DNA of 64,000 nt, taken from NCBI GenBank assembly GCA_963971305.1, contig OZ020306.1, positions 2,162,842 to 2,226,841 of the forward strand. Reading direction: 5' to 3'. Positions 1 through 9,910 of the stretch are shown piece by piece. Position numbers and translations under genes: made by a program. This DNA is from Arcuatula senhousia (taxonomy: Eukaryota; Mollusca; Bivalvia; Mytilida; Mytilidae). Each line of letters begins with the position of its first letter. Within the stretch, counting starts at the first letter, position 1. The notes under the pieces were generated by a model. The model was not told the origin of the DNA and did not search any database. It worked only from the letters and a program-made list of their open reading frames with translations.

Positions 1-780
1 TTCCTCCTTCTTGTTTTTGTTGTTTGTCTAGGAATTTTGTTGTTTTGGGTTATAATTCTACCTACTTTTCCAAAACATCTTTCAAAGATAAAGTGTGTTA
101 CACACTTGAACAAGTTTGCAGTATGCTTGATTTCCTCATTGACAACATATTTGTCACCTTCGGAGGAGAGACAAATCGGCATTCCAATGGGCACAAACTG
201 TGCTCCTCTCCTCGCCGATTTGTTTTTATACTCTTACGAGACTGAATTTCTTCAGGGACTCGTAAAGAACAAGAAGATGAAAGAGGCAAGGTCATTTAAT
301 CTTACATTCAGATATATTGATGATGTCCTTTCTGTCAATTACACTTCATTTGGTAGATGGATTCCTTCAATATATCCTCCGGAGTTGGAGATTAAAGAGA
401 CCACCGAATCAAATTGCTTCACGTCTTTCTTGGATTTGCACCTCGAATTTGACCCAGGTGGTCATCTCAGTACAAAAATTTACGATAAACGAGACGATTT
501 TAGTTTTAAAATTATTAATTTTCCTAATCTACAGAGCAATATACCTACTTCTCCTGCATACGGTGTTTATATTTCACAACTTATTCGATATGCCAGAGCT
601 TGCACACATTTCACAGATTTTTTTATCAGACACCGATTTCTTCGTGACCGACTTTTGGAGCAGGGCTATAAGAAAATACGTCTCATACAATCACTAAAAA
701 AATTCTTTCTTCGTTATCAGCTACTAGTAGAAAAGTTCAAAATTGAGTTAAAAGATATGATAGTTAATTGTTTTAATTAG
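1..780 (+). pseudogene. Penelope-like reverse transcriptase, 5'-truncated by the window, one frameshift
   Basis: This is the palm and thumb part of a Penelope-like element reverse transcriptase. Two overlapping frames carry it. The first runs from base 24 to about 165 and reads as the region before the palm (LDFLIDNIFVTFGG). The second runs from about 165 to 780 and holds GIPMGTNCAPLLADLFLYSYE, the catalytic YIDD box (312-323), LYDKRDDF-type and YGVYISQLIRYARAC blocks. The frame change near 160-170 means it is not a clean gene, although the second frame then stays open to its stop at 778-780. No GIY-YIG endonuclease domain is visible downstream before the 3' tail. Related minus-strand relics lie at 7016-7370 and 38905-39690. 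Family assignment is from recalled motif resemblance and could be refined by a search. Confidence 0.82.
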
Positions 781-1135
781 TGTTTGACTGGTCTGCTGTA
801 CTGAGATGATCACCTCAATATCCCTATTGTGTCTTACAACTATGTTGTGTTCTAAGGTCATTACCGGATCCTAAGATCGCAATGGAAGAGGGAGGTTTGG
901 CGCCATAAAACCTGGTTTAACCCACCATTTCGTTTGAAAAGCCTGTACCAAATCAGGACCATTGCGATCCACCAATTCTCCGGTATGACTGATTCGTTTT
1001 TGTCATTTTCTCTGGACTATGAGATTGATCATTCAAGTTCGGTAGTTTTGTTATTACCTTTATTTGTTTCGTCTTTGTTTTTTGATTGGTTCGCCCTTAT
1101 TTGGGCTCTTTTGTCTTTGAATGGATAGATCTTAA
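781..1135 (+). repeat. 3' tail of the Penelope-like element
   Basis: This non-coding stretch follows the RT stop. Its first part (GATCACCTCAATATCCCTATT) matches, in reverse orientation, the sequence at about 7020-7140 next to the second RT relic, so it travels with the element. Its second part, from about 890, has GGCGCCATAAAACC, GTTTAACCCACC and a downstream CTGTACCAAATCAGGA block. That second part recurs at 28485-28640 and, in weaker form, in the tails at 16610, 30613 and 36553. Confidence 0.65.
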
Positions 1136-1163
1136 TAAAACTCGAAATTAGGTACAACTTTTA

Positions 1164-1718
1164 TTAACATTCTAGATTACAAATATAATATCCATAGGGT
1201 TTGGTGGTTAAATCCTCCATAATCACTCTTTTGTCAAATACAATTCTATAGTCTTTTTCCAGTGTGACATTTAATAGTTTCTGTTGGCTTTTTTGAATCT
1301 TTTAGTCGTCTCTTATGGTCTTGGTGTCGTTTCTATTGATGGTTACCATCTCCTTGATGGTGTCGTAGTTGATGTCAAGGGCATTTTATAGTTCAACGTA
1401 ATTCCACGGACTTTGCACATGGTTCTGTTACCTCCTTTCTCTGTGACGGCTAGTTTATATGCATAGTTCTTGGTCCTCCTGTAACAAACTCTGTGATGGT
1501 GTTTCCGGGTACTTCATCCGTTAAATCTCCCAAGTAATCCTCGAGTTCTGGTTTCCATTCTCCTGGTTACGATGTAAATACGATGGAATCGGTATCACAG
1601 TAGAGTGCTCTTGGTCCCAAATTCTCCAGATAAGAATGCAGCTTTAGTCTGGCCTGGGTGGTAGTGTAGGCAACTATGCAACATTCGTTTTCTTTGAGGT
1701 TTTTCATCGTCATAGTTT
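1164..1718 (-). pseudogene. Relic of protein-primed DNA polymerase B, C-terminal part (Polinton/Maverick type)
   Basis: On the minus strand this region reads as the C-terminal palm and thumb of a family B DNA polymerase. The diagnostic YCDTDS motif (metal-binding palm motif C) lies at 1585-1602. It is preceded by an [10 protein letters not shown] helix and followed by a GDL..EVPG segment and an acidic and basic tail, ending at a stop at 1164-1166. Polintons (Maverick, adintovirus-like) carry such protein-primed polymerases, and this is the best fit. The copy is dead: I see at least two in-frame stops and two frameshifts over about 180 codons, and the N-terminal exonuclease half is absent. Upstream on the same strand it runs into the 63-bp tandem repeat at 1690-2035. 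No integrase, protease or capsid gene of such an element is recognisable nearby. Confidence 0.75.
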
Positions 1719-2035
1719 CTTTTGTGGTAAGATTTTACGAGTTTTCTTTTCAAATAAATGATGTTTTCCTTCAACCAATTTCCTTTTTCGACAAGATTTT
1801 ATGAGTTATATTTCATAGTTTGATGTTTTTTCGTCAACAGATTTCCATTAGTGGAAAGATTTTTTTTAGTTTCTTTTTTATAGTTTGGTTTTTTCGTCAA
1901 CAGATTTTCTTTCGTGATAAGATTTTGTTAGTTTCATTTCATAGTTTGATGTTTTTTCGTCAACAGATTTTCTTTTCTGACAAGATTTTGTGAGTCTCTT
2001 TTCATAGTTTGATGTTCTTAGTCGACAGATTTTGA
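1690..2035. repeat. 63-bp tandem repeat, open on the minus strand as a 21-residue repeat
   Basis: The block TCGTCAACAGATTTTC recurs at 1831, 1894, 1957 and, diverged, 2020, giving a period of 63 bp. More diverged units reach back to about 1690. Because 63 is divisible by three, the minus strand stays open (1878-2072) and encodes repeated KSVDEKTSNYE-type units. The repeat abuts the polymerase relic and its distal unit is shared with the inverted repeat arm at 1983, so it belongs to the same ancient insertion complex. Confidence 0.75.
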
Positions 2036-2855
2036 TTTTATATGAATTTGGTGTACCGATTTTCGTTTTCAAATCAAACTTTTTGATCTCTTTCTTAGTT
2101 TTTTTTTGGGGTGTTATTTTGTATCTTTAACGCTTAAATTAGCTCTTTTAAGGCTTAAAATGAGTGTTTTGGGGGTTAAATGGGGTATTTTAACCCACCC
2201 AGCCGAAATGGGGGGAGGGGGAGGAGGCAAAGTGGGGGGGTGGGAGATTGGGGCTACTGCTCATAAGTAGCAGCCAAAAAGGCTGCTGAAGGCTGCAGAA
2301 AGGGAGGGGTGAATGCTCTTGCTGCAAGGAAAAGGGCCATAACCATTACATATAACCCTAATCTCTAATCCTTTTTGACTTTCTTAACCTTATATTCTCA
2401 AAGTACATGTCTTGTGTAACATCACTACCCTCTTTTCGTCTATAAAAATTGGTCACTTTGTGGTCAAGTCCTAACTGACCACTGATCTTTATCACCCTAA
2501 TACCCCAAAAATCTGCCCCTAGACGTCTTAAGCTCTCTAACGATATATCATTACCCTATCTAGGGCTAAATTGAAGTATTGGTCACTTGGTGGTCAAGCC
2601 CCGGATGACCACTGGCCAATACCCCAATTTGCCTCTTCCCCTCCCCCCATTTTACCCACAAAACACCCATTTTAAGCCTTAAAAAGCTAATTTAAGCGTT
2701 TAAGATACAAAGTAACACTTAAAAAAACAATATAGAGATCAAAAAGATTGATTTGAAAACGAAAATCGGTACACCTTATTCATATAAAATCAAAATCTGT
2801 CGACGAAAAACATCAAACTATGAAAAGAAACTTACAAAATCTTACTATAACTATG
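1983..2855. repeat. Foldback inverted repeat, arms about 245-260 bp
   Basis: The left arm (about 1983-2245) pairs with the reverse complement of the right arm (about 2610-2855). Shared landmarks are GTCGACAGATTTTGATTTTA, GGTGTACCGATTTTCG and the run from CGCTTAAATTAGC to the G-rich GGGGGGAGGGG. The arms differ by a few per cent plus small indels. The roughly 365-bp centre contains a 55-60 bp direct repeat (GGTCACTTTGTGGTCAAG at 2451 and GGTCACTTGGTGGTCAAG at 2581). It could be the terminal inverted repeats of a deleted Polinton or an independent foldback element. Confidence 0.7.
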
Positions 2856-2990
2856 AGGGATGATGATATCGATTTTTATCACACTCGTTAGATATTTGTC
2901 AAAAAGGAACTCGCAAATGCTCGTTTCTTTTATGACAAATTTATATCTAACTCGGTGTGATAAAAATCGGTATCACATCGCTCATAGTTG
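2849..2990. mobile_element. Hairpin MITE, about 141 bp
   Basis: AACTATGAGGGATGATGATA at the left pairs with the sequence ending CGCTCATAGTT at the right, and the inner ATCGATTTTTATCACAC pairs with GTGTGATAAAAATCGGTA. Nearly the whole element is one stem with a small loop around CTCGCAAATG. It sits directly against the right arm of the preceding foldback. Confidence 0.65.
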
Positions 2991-3177
2991 TGAAGCCTGA
3001 ATTATCCATACGTAAAACTATTTTGTCCTTTATCCGTGTTCTCTGTTTGTGATATTTGTATTTCTTAACCCGTCAGGTCGTAATATTTTGCAAATAAAGT
3101 TGTATTAAGGGCATATTCAAAGTTGTATATTTAACTATCGAGATCTGCTTGAAGCTTCTTTCGAAAAAAAGGGGTAA
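2991..3177. other. No recognised feature
   Basis: This is AT-rich sequence between the hairpin MITE and the duplicated block. I see no coding potential or repeat in it. Confidence 0.4.
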
Positions 3178-3451
3178 ATCCTTCAAGTGAATCACAACTT
3201 TTATGAAAGAGAAACATTTTTTCCTCCATAATATTTACTTTGAATCAACACAAAAAGGCAAAGAATTACTTGTGGAACAGTTAATAAAATATTTTCACAG
3301 AACGAACAGAAATATTTGTAGATGGAACATATGCTGTTTTAATCAAACGCTTTATCTTTAAAATTGCATACTAAAATAGTATTCATACATATATTTAGTA
3401 ACAAAGAGAGTCATAATCGATATATAGCTAGAAAACAAATGTTACCAAATA

Positions 3452-4030
3452 CAGTCAGGGATCACCCTTATAGCAGTGAATTTAATTCACCTATTTAAGT
3501 GATACAAATTTACTTGCTCATGTAGATAGGATTTTTTAACAATCAAAATTAACTTATACAAGTGATTTTAGGCAAAATGTTAAATCTTTGATCATCTGTA
3601 ATGATGATATATAATTTTTCATATGGTCAGTCGTATTTTTCTTTTATAGATCTAAATTGAAACTTTATATATCAATCAAAATTATCTGGGCGCAGAAGAA
3701 TTTGAGTGGGCGCATAATCTTTGAATATAGGTCCCTTGAGAAATTAAATGGCTATTAATTTGTACTTACTGTGTCTTTGAAGAAGAAATTTAATAAATCA
3801 GACAAGCTATATCTATAATGATACCAATGCAGTGCAGAGATTGTAAATTTGTTCTTAAATAAACAAAATAAAAAGACATTTCATTTAGTGGCTTTATTAA
3901 TTTGATAAATTAAAAGTTCACTGGAACAAGTGAAATTTATTCATGCAAAACTGTGTTCACCTATATCAGTGATTTGATTTCAAATGTCCAAGTAAAACAA
4001 ATTCACTTGTAGAAGAATGATCCCTGACTG
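3452..4030. mobile_element. 579-bp non-autonomous DNA transposon with 5-bp target duplication
   Basis: The ends are exact inverted repeats of 13 bp (CAGTCAGGGATCA at 3452-3464, TGATCCCTGACTG at 4018-4030). The flanks are ACC-AAATA on the left and AAATA-TTTGAAAC on the right. Copy B of the surrounding duplication has the unoccupied site ACCAAATATTTGAAAC near 6515, so the 5-bp AAATA duplication is directly demonstrated. Subterminal motifs related to CAAGTGAATTT/AAATTCACTTG occur near both ends. There is no ORF of note and the superfamily is not assigned. Confidence 0.85.
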
Positions 4031-4303
4031 AAATATTTGAAACTGTTTTACTTGGATGGTTTAGGAAATAATGCAAAAAGTAAAATGCATAATGTTATTT
4101 TGATTTGACTTGTAATTCAAATAACGACCTCTTCCCATTCAGAAACACGCTCTGAGCACGTCAAAAATGTTTAAATTCATATATTTTTTATTATTTTTTT
4201 AATATATATGTAGCCGCTTTAAGGCAAATCGTGAAAGAACATTTTGATCTGAAAGAGATCAGCAAATGCTACTTCTAAATGACAGGTTATTCGCTATGGA
4301 AGA

Positions 4304-4479
4304 CACAGTGGCTTGAATTCTGGTCATTTATATCGACTTAAAAAACGACCCCCTAATCTAAAATACCGTCATTTATATCGACTTTAAAAAACCGACCCCC
4401 TACTCTATAATACCCGTATGGTAGTAGGGGGTCGGTTTTTTTTAGGTCGATATAAATGACCAGAATTCAAGCCCCTGTG
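4304..4479. mobile_element. Hairpin MITE with CACAG(T/G)GGCTTGAATTC ends
   Basis: The left end CACAGTGGCTTGAATTCTGG pairs with the right end CCAGAATTCAAGCCCCTGTG. The stem continues through ATTTATATCGAC and ACCGACCCCCTA. An inner duplicated copy of the TCATTTATATCGACTT unit lengthens the left arm. It resembles the CACAGGCACTTG hairpins at 8041 and 24204 at its extreme ends. No convincing target duplication was seen. Confidence 0.75.
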
Positions 4480-5399
4480 CTATCAGCTTTGGAAAAAACG
4501 ATCCTATTTGCGGAATAAGAATATCTATGTTCTGGTATTTTTATGCTAAATAAGAATTACATCTAACGCCGCTGATGTTGTGAAAATGTGTTTTTTATAA
4601 AATGTCCTCCATAGATTTCGTACAATGACTGCGATACATTTTGTTCAGATTTTAAAACACGGCTTGGGTGAATAAAGTTCAAATTAAATAAAATCATGCA
4701 TGTATTAACCCGTTTGTGAATGTTTGAAATGTGCAGAAATGATTTTTGAGAGGATGCATTGAGTTTAATGTAATTTATGTTCATGAACCGATTTTTTACA
4801 CAAATTTGGAGTGAACTTTTTAAAAATCAAGTGTGCAGATTGAAATTTCTATTTAACATCACAAACAATTTCAGGTAATTGAGTTATATTATATTCTATG
4901 GCAATGGTACATCTCCTTCGTTTTTGTGTCATTTGAAAAAGTTTGTGTAAAAAAAATAAACTGTACAATCTAGAATGGTTCATTTCACAATTTCTTTATA
5001 GGCCCTAAAACTGTACACTTCCGTTCCTACACTGTGATACTTGTGCACTACAAACTTAAAAGGAATTTAGATTCGTCCAGCAGATCAGTGAAATGACACA
5101 AGCTTAAAAGGACAAGGAAAAACAAAATCACGAATTGGCCCCTAAAATTGAAATTATTGAAAGGAGATAGTAACTACATACTTAAAAATAATTGAAAACT
5201 ATACAGGCATAATTTTGTCTTAGGCGATTTATTGATGGCCAAAATGGCTGCCAAAATAGCGTACTATTTAAGCAGTTTTGATAATAATTGACATAATTAA
5301 GTATGTGCCACAACTATTACCACAAAGATATTTTAGTATCTTGTTCTTTTGAAATGAAACACAAATTAGTGAAAACTATGTAGTGTACGATTATGTCAA

Positions 5400-6265
5400 A
5401 AGCGACAAACAGCTAAACTCGTTATTCTAGTTCGGCAGTATAAGTTGATTAATTGATTATTGTTTGTTTTGTGTCAGTCGACAGTATTTAATCATAAACA
5501 GGACAATTACAAAATGGAACAACCAATTGAATTGTGTAGACTCACAAAGGTTGCTGCACTCATAATACAGACTCATGTATGTTATGCAAAACGGTCCGAT
5601 GTACGACCATAAATCAGAAAGAAAATTAATCAATTCACAAAACAGTCATCCTCAACGCATCATAGGCCAATGCACCAGAAAGCACCAAAACCTCGGAAAA
5701 TATTAAGCACAGTCTGGAACCCTTGCCTATGGTGCCTGACAATGAAGAACCCTAACCTGAAACGGTCACACAAGTTTAAGAACACTTACCTGAGTGGTAT
5801 ATAGCCAACCCTTACCTAGTTATACATAAACAACCCTTATCTGTCGAATATACAATGCTGAATTCTGATTGAACCTATACACTAGGATGCGAAAATGGGG
5901 CTGGGTTGGGACAAAATAAGAATAGCAAATTCTGAAGGCTACTGGAGAAGAGGAAACTTTGGCGCATTCCTTGGCGGCCCAACAGGCTTAGCACTACTGT
6001 GGGCCGATACGCCACCCAGAAACCACCTGGTTATCAGGTAGCATATAACTGAAGTATATCGAAGAACCCTAGCTTGAACTTTACCAATTTAGTTTCTATT
6101 TTGAGAGACAAACAATTGAAAGAAGTTCTTTTATAACAACTATTGGGCTCTTTTATAACAACTATTGGGCATTCAAATGTCAACAATTCAAAAAAGCAAA
6201 GGAAAAAACAGCTGATATAATTAAAGGTAATAACAAAACCATAATCTATGACACCAAACCTCCCT
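5400..6265. other. Spacer; one degenerate SINE-like stretch near 5870-6055
   Basis: This stretch is non-coding. Around 5870-6055 it contains GGCGGCCCAACAGGCTTAGC followed by GTGGGCCGATACGCCACCCAGAAACC. That is distantly like the 3' half of the SINE-like repeat best seen at 41492-41986 (AGCTTAGCGCTGCTGCGGGCC). The likeness is weak. At 6128-6172 a 22-bp phrase (CTTTTATAACAACTATTGGGC) is repeated in tandem. Confidence 0.35.
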
Positions 6266-6269
6266 CCTT

Positions 6270-7015
6270 CAAGTCAATCACATCTTTTATGAAAGAGAAT
6301 CATTTTTCCTCCATATTTTTTGAATCAACACAAAAAAGCAAAAGAATTACATGGGGAACAGTTAATAAGATATTTTCACAGAACGAACCGAAATATTTGT
6401 GGATGGAACATATGCTGTTTTAACATGTTTAATCAAACGCCTTATCTTTAAAATTGCATACTAAAATAGAATTCATACATAGAGAGTCATAATCAATATA
6501 TAGCTACAATGTAACCAAATATTTGAAACTGTTTTATTTGGATGGTTTAGGAAATAATGCAAAAAGTAAAATACATCATGTTATTTTGATTTGACTTGTA
6601 ATTCAAATAACGACCTCTTCCCATTCAGAAACACAAAAGTTAATACACAACAGCGAATTACCTAACTTATAAGAAGAGCATACTTGTACACTGCAAACTT
6701 AAAAGGGATTCAGATTCGTCCAGCAGATCAGTGAAATGACACAAGCATAAAAGGACAAGGAATAACAAAATCACGAATTGGCCCCAAAAATTGAAATTAT
6801 TGAAAGGAGATAGTAACTACATACTTTAAAATAATTGAAAACTATACAGGCATAATTTTGTCTTAGGCGATTTATTGATGGCCAAAATTGCTGTCAAAAA
6901 TAGCGTACTATTTAAGCAGTTTTGATAATAATTGACATAATTAAGTATGTGCCACAACTAGTACCACAAAGATATTTTGTTCTTTTGAATGAAACACAAA
7001 TTAATGAAAACATCC
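6270..7015. repeat. Duplicated block, copy B
   Basis: This is the shorter partner of the block at 3178-5395 and preserves the empty site of the 579-bp transposon near 6515. It carries small private indels, such as an extra ACATGTTTAA around 6424. The order of matching segments is collinear, so it is a duplication and not independent transposition of each piece. Confidence 0.78.
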
Positions 7016-7370
7016 CTCCTTCATTGCGTTATTTTTAAGGTCCGGTAGTCCCATAGAACACAACACGGCTGTGAGACATAATAGGGATATGGTGATCACC
7101 TCAAAATAATAACCAGCCAAACACTTATCAAAACAATTTTTCACCAGTGGCTGATAACGAACGAAAAAAATAAGCTTAGAAATTGTATGAGACGTATTCT
7201 CTTAATACCTTTGTCTATTAGTCCGTCATGGAGAAAACGATGTCGGTTTAAACTTGAAAAATTGTACAAGCCTTGGTCATATCGAACAAGTTGTGACAAA
7301 TAAAAGAGAAAACAAGCGAACAAACAGACTGCATAAAAAACACACATATAATATTGGAATTTCCCAAGCG
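7016..7370 (-). pseudogene. Penelope-like reverse transcriptase relic, C-terminal end plus tail
   Basis: On the minus strand, 7141-7347 encodes YLSQLVRYDQGLYNF followed by RHRFLHDGLIDKGIKRIRLI. This matches the corresponding thumb region of the RT at 1-780 (SQLIRYARAC, RHRFLRDRLLEQGYKKIRLI). Sequence 7016-7140 is the start of the same 3' tail. The palm is missing and the upstream part is scrambled, so it is a fragment. Confidence 0.72.
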
Positions 7371-7578
7371 AATTATCACAAAACGTATGTATTATAACAA
7401 AAGCATCCTCTTATTGTATTTTCAATACATCATATTTAAGTTAGCTTGGCCTAACCATGCATATAGTACGTGATCAATGCATTGAAAACTTTTAGCAAAG
7501 TCACGTGGTACTTTTGAAAATTATTGGATGTTTTTAGCCAACAGTTTACACTTTTGTCAGCAGTTTTGGTAATTTTCA

Positions 7579-7642
7579 TATAAAAATGAGACATTGGTGG
7601 CAACAATTTATTAGCTCACTCAACACACTATTGTTTCAAAAG
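7579..7642 (+). promoter_or_regulatory. Candidate TATA box and non-coding first exon of the C1q-like gene
   Basis: TATAAAAA at 7579-7586 is followed about 30 bp later by an initiator-like TCACTCAAC, and then by AAAAG|GTAAGT with a good splice donor at 7643. The next plausible acceptor upstream of the C1q start codon is TTTAGCAG at 10221-10228, 29 bp before the ATG at 10258. The pairing is inference and needs transcript data. Confidence 0.3.
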
Positions 7643-8040
7643 GTAAGTCTGTTCATATTTTCACCTGCAGATAAATATTACCAGTTTCATTGTTGAAATA
7701 ATAATTATAATTCAAAAATTTGCAATTTATTTTATTTTTCACTTTTCACAACAAGGGAGTGGTTCACATGCTATAATATATGGTTTTGGGACCGAACCAT
7801 TGATTGGCCACTCAAAATTATGCCTTATGTTCTCTTTCCGGTGCATCATACTCCATCAAAATTACAGTTGTTTCAGTTGTTTGTTTTTTAACTTGCTATT
7901 TATTCTTTACTTTAATTTTTAATTCTGCTTTAATGATTTTAGAGCTATGTCTTAGTATATTTTTTGGCACCATGCTATATAAATCACTTAGTTTAGTTTG
8001 GGTTTATTTTTACCTTTTGCTTTATTTTTCGAGCTATGCT
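7643..8040. other. AT-rich spacer, nothing recognised
   Basis: A 95-codon hydrophobic frame at 7804-8091 runs into the hairpin MITE and resembles no family I know. It is most likely chance in T-rich sequence, possibly the upstream part of the Penelope-like tail seen from 8300. Confidence 0.3.
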
Positions 8041-8144
8041 CACAGGCACTTGTTGACTATCAAAAATAAAGGGGGTAGTATGTATAAGTAGGAGCTCTTA
8101 TACATACTACCCCCTTTATTTTTGATAGTCAACAAGTGCCTGTG
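8041..8144. mobile_element. Perfect 104-bp hairpin MITE
   Basis: Two 48-bp arms (8041-8088 and 8097-8144) are exact reverse complements around the 8-base loop TAGGAGCT. The ends read CACAGGCACTTG / CAAGTGCCTGTG. A direct repeat CTATGCT flanks it (8034-8040 and 8145-8151), giving a 7-bp target duplication, or 8 bp if the final G is counted as target. The perfect arms imply a recent insertion or gene conversion. The same ends occur at 24204-24394. Confidence 0.9.
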
Positions 8145-8299
8145 CTATGCTTTTAGTCCATTCATTTTGCTTCTAATTATTATTTGATTCACTTTACAAC
8201 TCTCATTACATTATAATTTTGTCTAACTGTATGTCTGCATATTTCTTTTTAATCAAAATTAATCTTTGTATGCATGCTTGAATTTGTTTTTTATATTTG

Positions 8300-8545
8300 T
8301 CATTGTATATATGTTTGTCGGTTCTAAGGCTCCCGAGAGCCTATGTTTGCTACTTGTCTTGACGGTTTTTAAAATCGATATGTTTGATTTATTTACATCA
8401 GTCGATTGGTGATTATCAGCTAGCTGTCAGTAACAGCGGTTGCTCTTTAAAGAGTTCCTCTAACGTTCGTTTGTTTTTGTCTTTTGTCTAAGATTTAGTC
8501 TTGTAGAAATGAATTTTTGTCGATTTGATTTTTCATTGTATGTTA
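8300..8545 (+). repeat. Penelope-like 3' tail fragment, family B
   Basis: AAAATCGATATGTTTGATT, TTACATCAGTCGAT and TAGCTGTCAGTAAC, with a later TGTCGATTTGATTTTC, match 36340-36545 in order and orientation. They also match 30960-31170 in reverse. It contains no coding sequence. Confidence 0.6.
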
Positions 8546-9174
8546 AAGTAATGATAAATAAAAAAAATCATAAAATTGTTTACAGTCTTTATATTCTTTA
8601 AAAATATAAATTGTTAAATAACCTCTTGCCGTACATGTCTGAAAATTTGAAGATGGAAAGATATACATTTCAAAAATAGTGTATTTTTTTCTATTTCTTA
8701 TATAAACGTTAAGGTTGCGCGATCCATTTCAGTTACACCGTATGCATTTTATAAACATCCACATAATAACATGCATTATCAATATAATTTGTTACTTTTA
8801 TAAACTCTTTTGAATTCAGAATAGTTTATTTAAACAACATAACTTAAAACGGAATGAGCTTTTGTGCTAAAAAGAACTTTTAATTATTGACAACCAGGAT
8901 AAACATTCGAATGGACTTTCCTATCTTTTCCGATGAAGAGCTTTCATTCTATTGTTTAAATACCATCGGTTTTCGGACTGAAATTAAGCACCGATACCAG
9001 ATAATTTACAAACCTGACAGAATCTGAATGTTTATAATTACTCTTGTGTGTTTTGGTCTGCCAAAGAAGCGCGAATTAAGTTTTGTGACAGAGAAATGCC
9101 GCCACAGATTCCATAAAGGGATAATTTCGTCCCAATCAAATATTGTCCCTAAATATTATGATGATTTTTTGGTC
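8546..9174. other. No recognised feature
   Basis: AT-rich sequence. The small frame at 9028-9216 runs into the next element and has no family resemblance. Confidence 0.35.
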
Positions 9175-9182
9175 ATTTTTCA

Positions 9183-9902
9183 ACGGAGCCCGGCAAGGGA
9201 CACCGGAAAAAAATAAAATTATATCGTTATTTCGATAAAATATAATATATCGTCATTTCCATATATTATACCGTTATTTCAATTTAATTATATCGTTATT
9301 TCGATATATTATATCGTTATTTCCATATATTATATCGTTATTTCAATATAATATATCGATATTACAATATCATATCGTTATAACGATATAGAATTATATC
9401 GTTATTTCAATATAATTATATCGTTATTTCGATATATTTTATCGTTATTTCGATATATTTTATCGTTATTTCAATATATTATATCGTTATAACGATATGT
9501 TTTAGTGTTATAATGATATATTATATCGTTATTTCAATATATATTACAGTATATACTGTTATTACACAATTTATTTCAAGTCACATGGAGATCGTAAAAA
9601 CGAAAATTATATTGAAATAACGATATAATTAAATTGAAATAACGATAAAATATATGGAAATAACGATATAATATATGGAAATAACGATATCATTCTAATG
9701 AAATAACAATATAATTATATATCGTTATAATGATATATTATATTGAAATAACGATATAATATAACGAAATAACGATATAATATATCGAAATAACGATATA
9801 ATTAAATTGAAATAACGATATAATATATGGAAATAATGATATAATATATTTTATCGAAATAACGATATAATTTTTTTTTGTGTGTCCCTTGCCGGGCTCC
9901 GT
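9183..9902. mobile_element. 720-bp foldback element built of ATATCGTTATTTC-type repeats
   Basis: The ends ACGGAGCCCGGCAAGGGACA (9183) and its reverse complement (ending 9902) are exact over 21 bp. They are flanked by the 8-bp direct repeat ATTTTTCA (9175-9182, 9903-9910). Between them the left arm is an irregular tandem of ATATCGTTATTTCRATATA and the right arm is the same motif in reverse complement. About 50 bp of unique sequence around 9541-9600 forms the centre. The whole element could fold into one long stem. The 8-bp duplication is in the range of hAT-like elements, but no family is proven. Confidence 0.88.
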
Positions 9903-9910
9903 ATTTTTCA

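Larger units (their letters stand above)
3178..5395. repeat. Duplicated block, copy A
   Basis: Three segments of this block (about 3178-3451, 4031-4155 and 5030-5395) match copy B at 6270-7015 in the same order and orientation at high identity. Landmarks are GGAACATATGCTGTTTTAA, TTTGGATGGTTTAGGAAATA and CAGCAGATCAGTGAAATGAC. Copy A is longer because it carries the insertion at 3452-4030 and about 870 bp (4156-5029) absent from copy B. No protein-coding signal was seen; the frame at 4563-4784 on the minus strand looks random. Confidence 0.8.

Noticed and set aside
7804..8091. 95-codon hydrophobic frame, possible membrane protein
   Set aside because: T-rich composition explains it; it runs into a MITE arm and has no family likeness.
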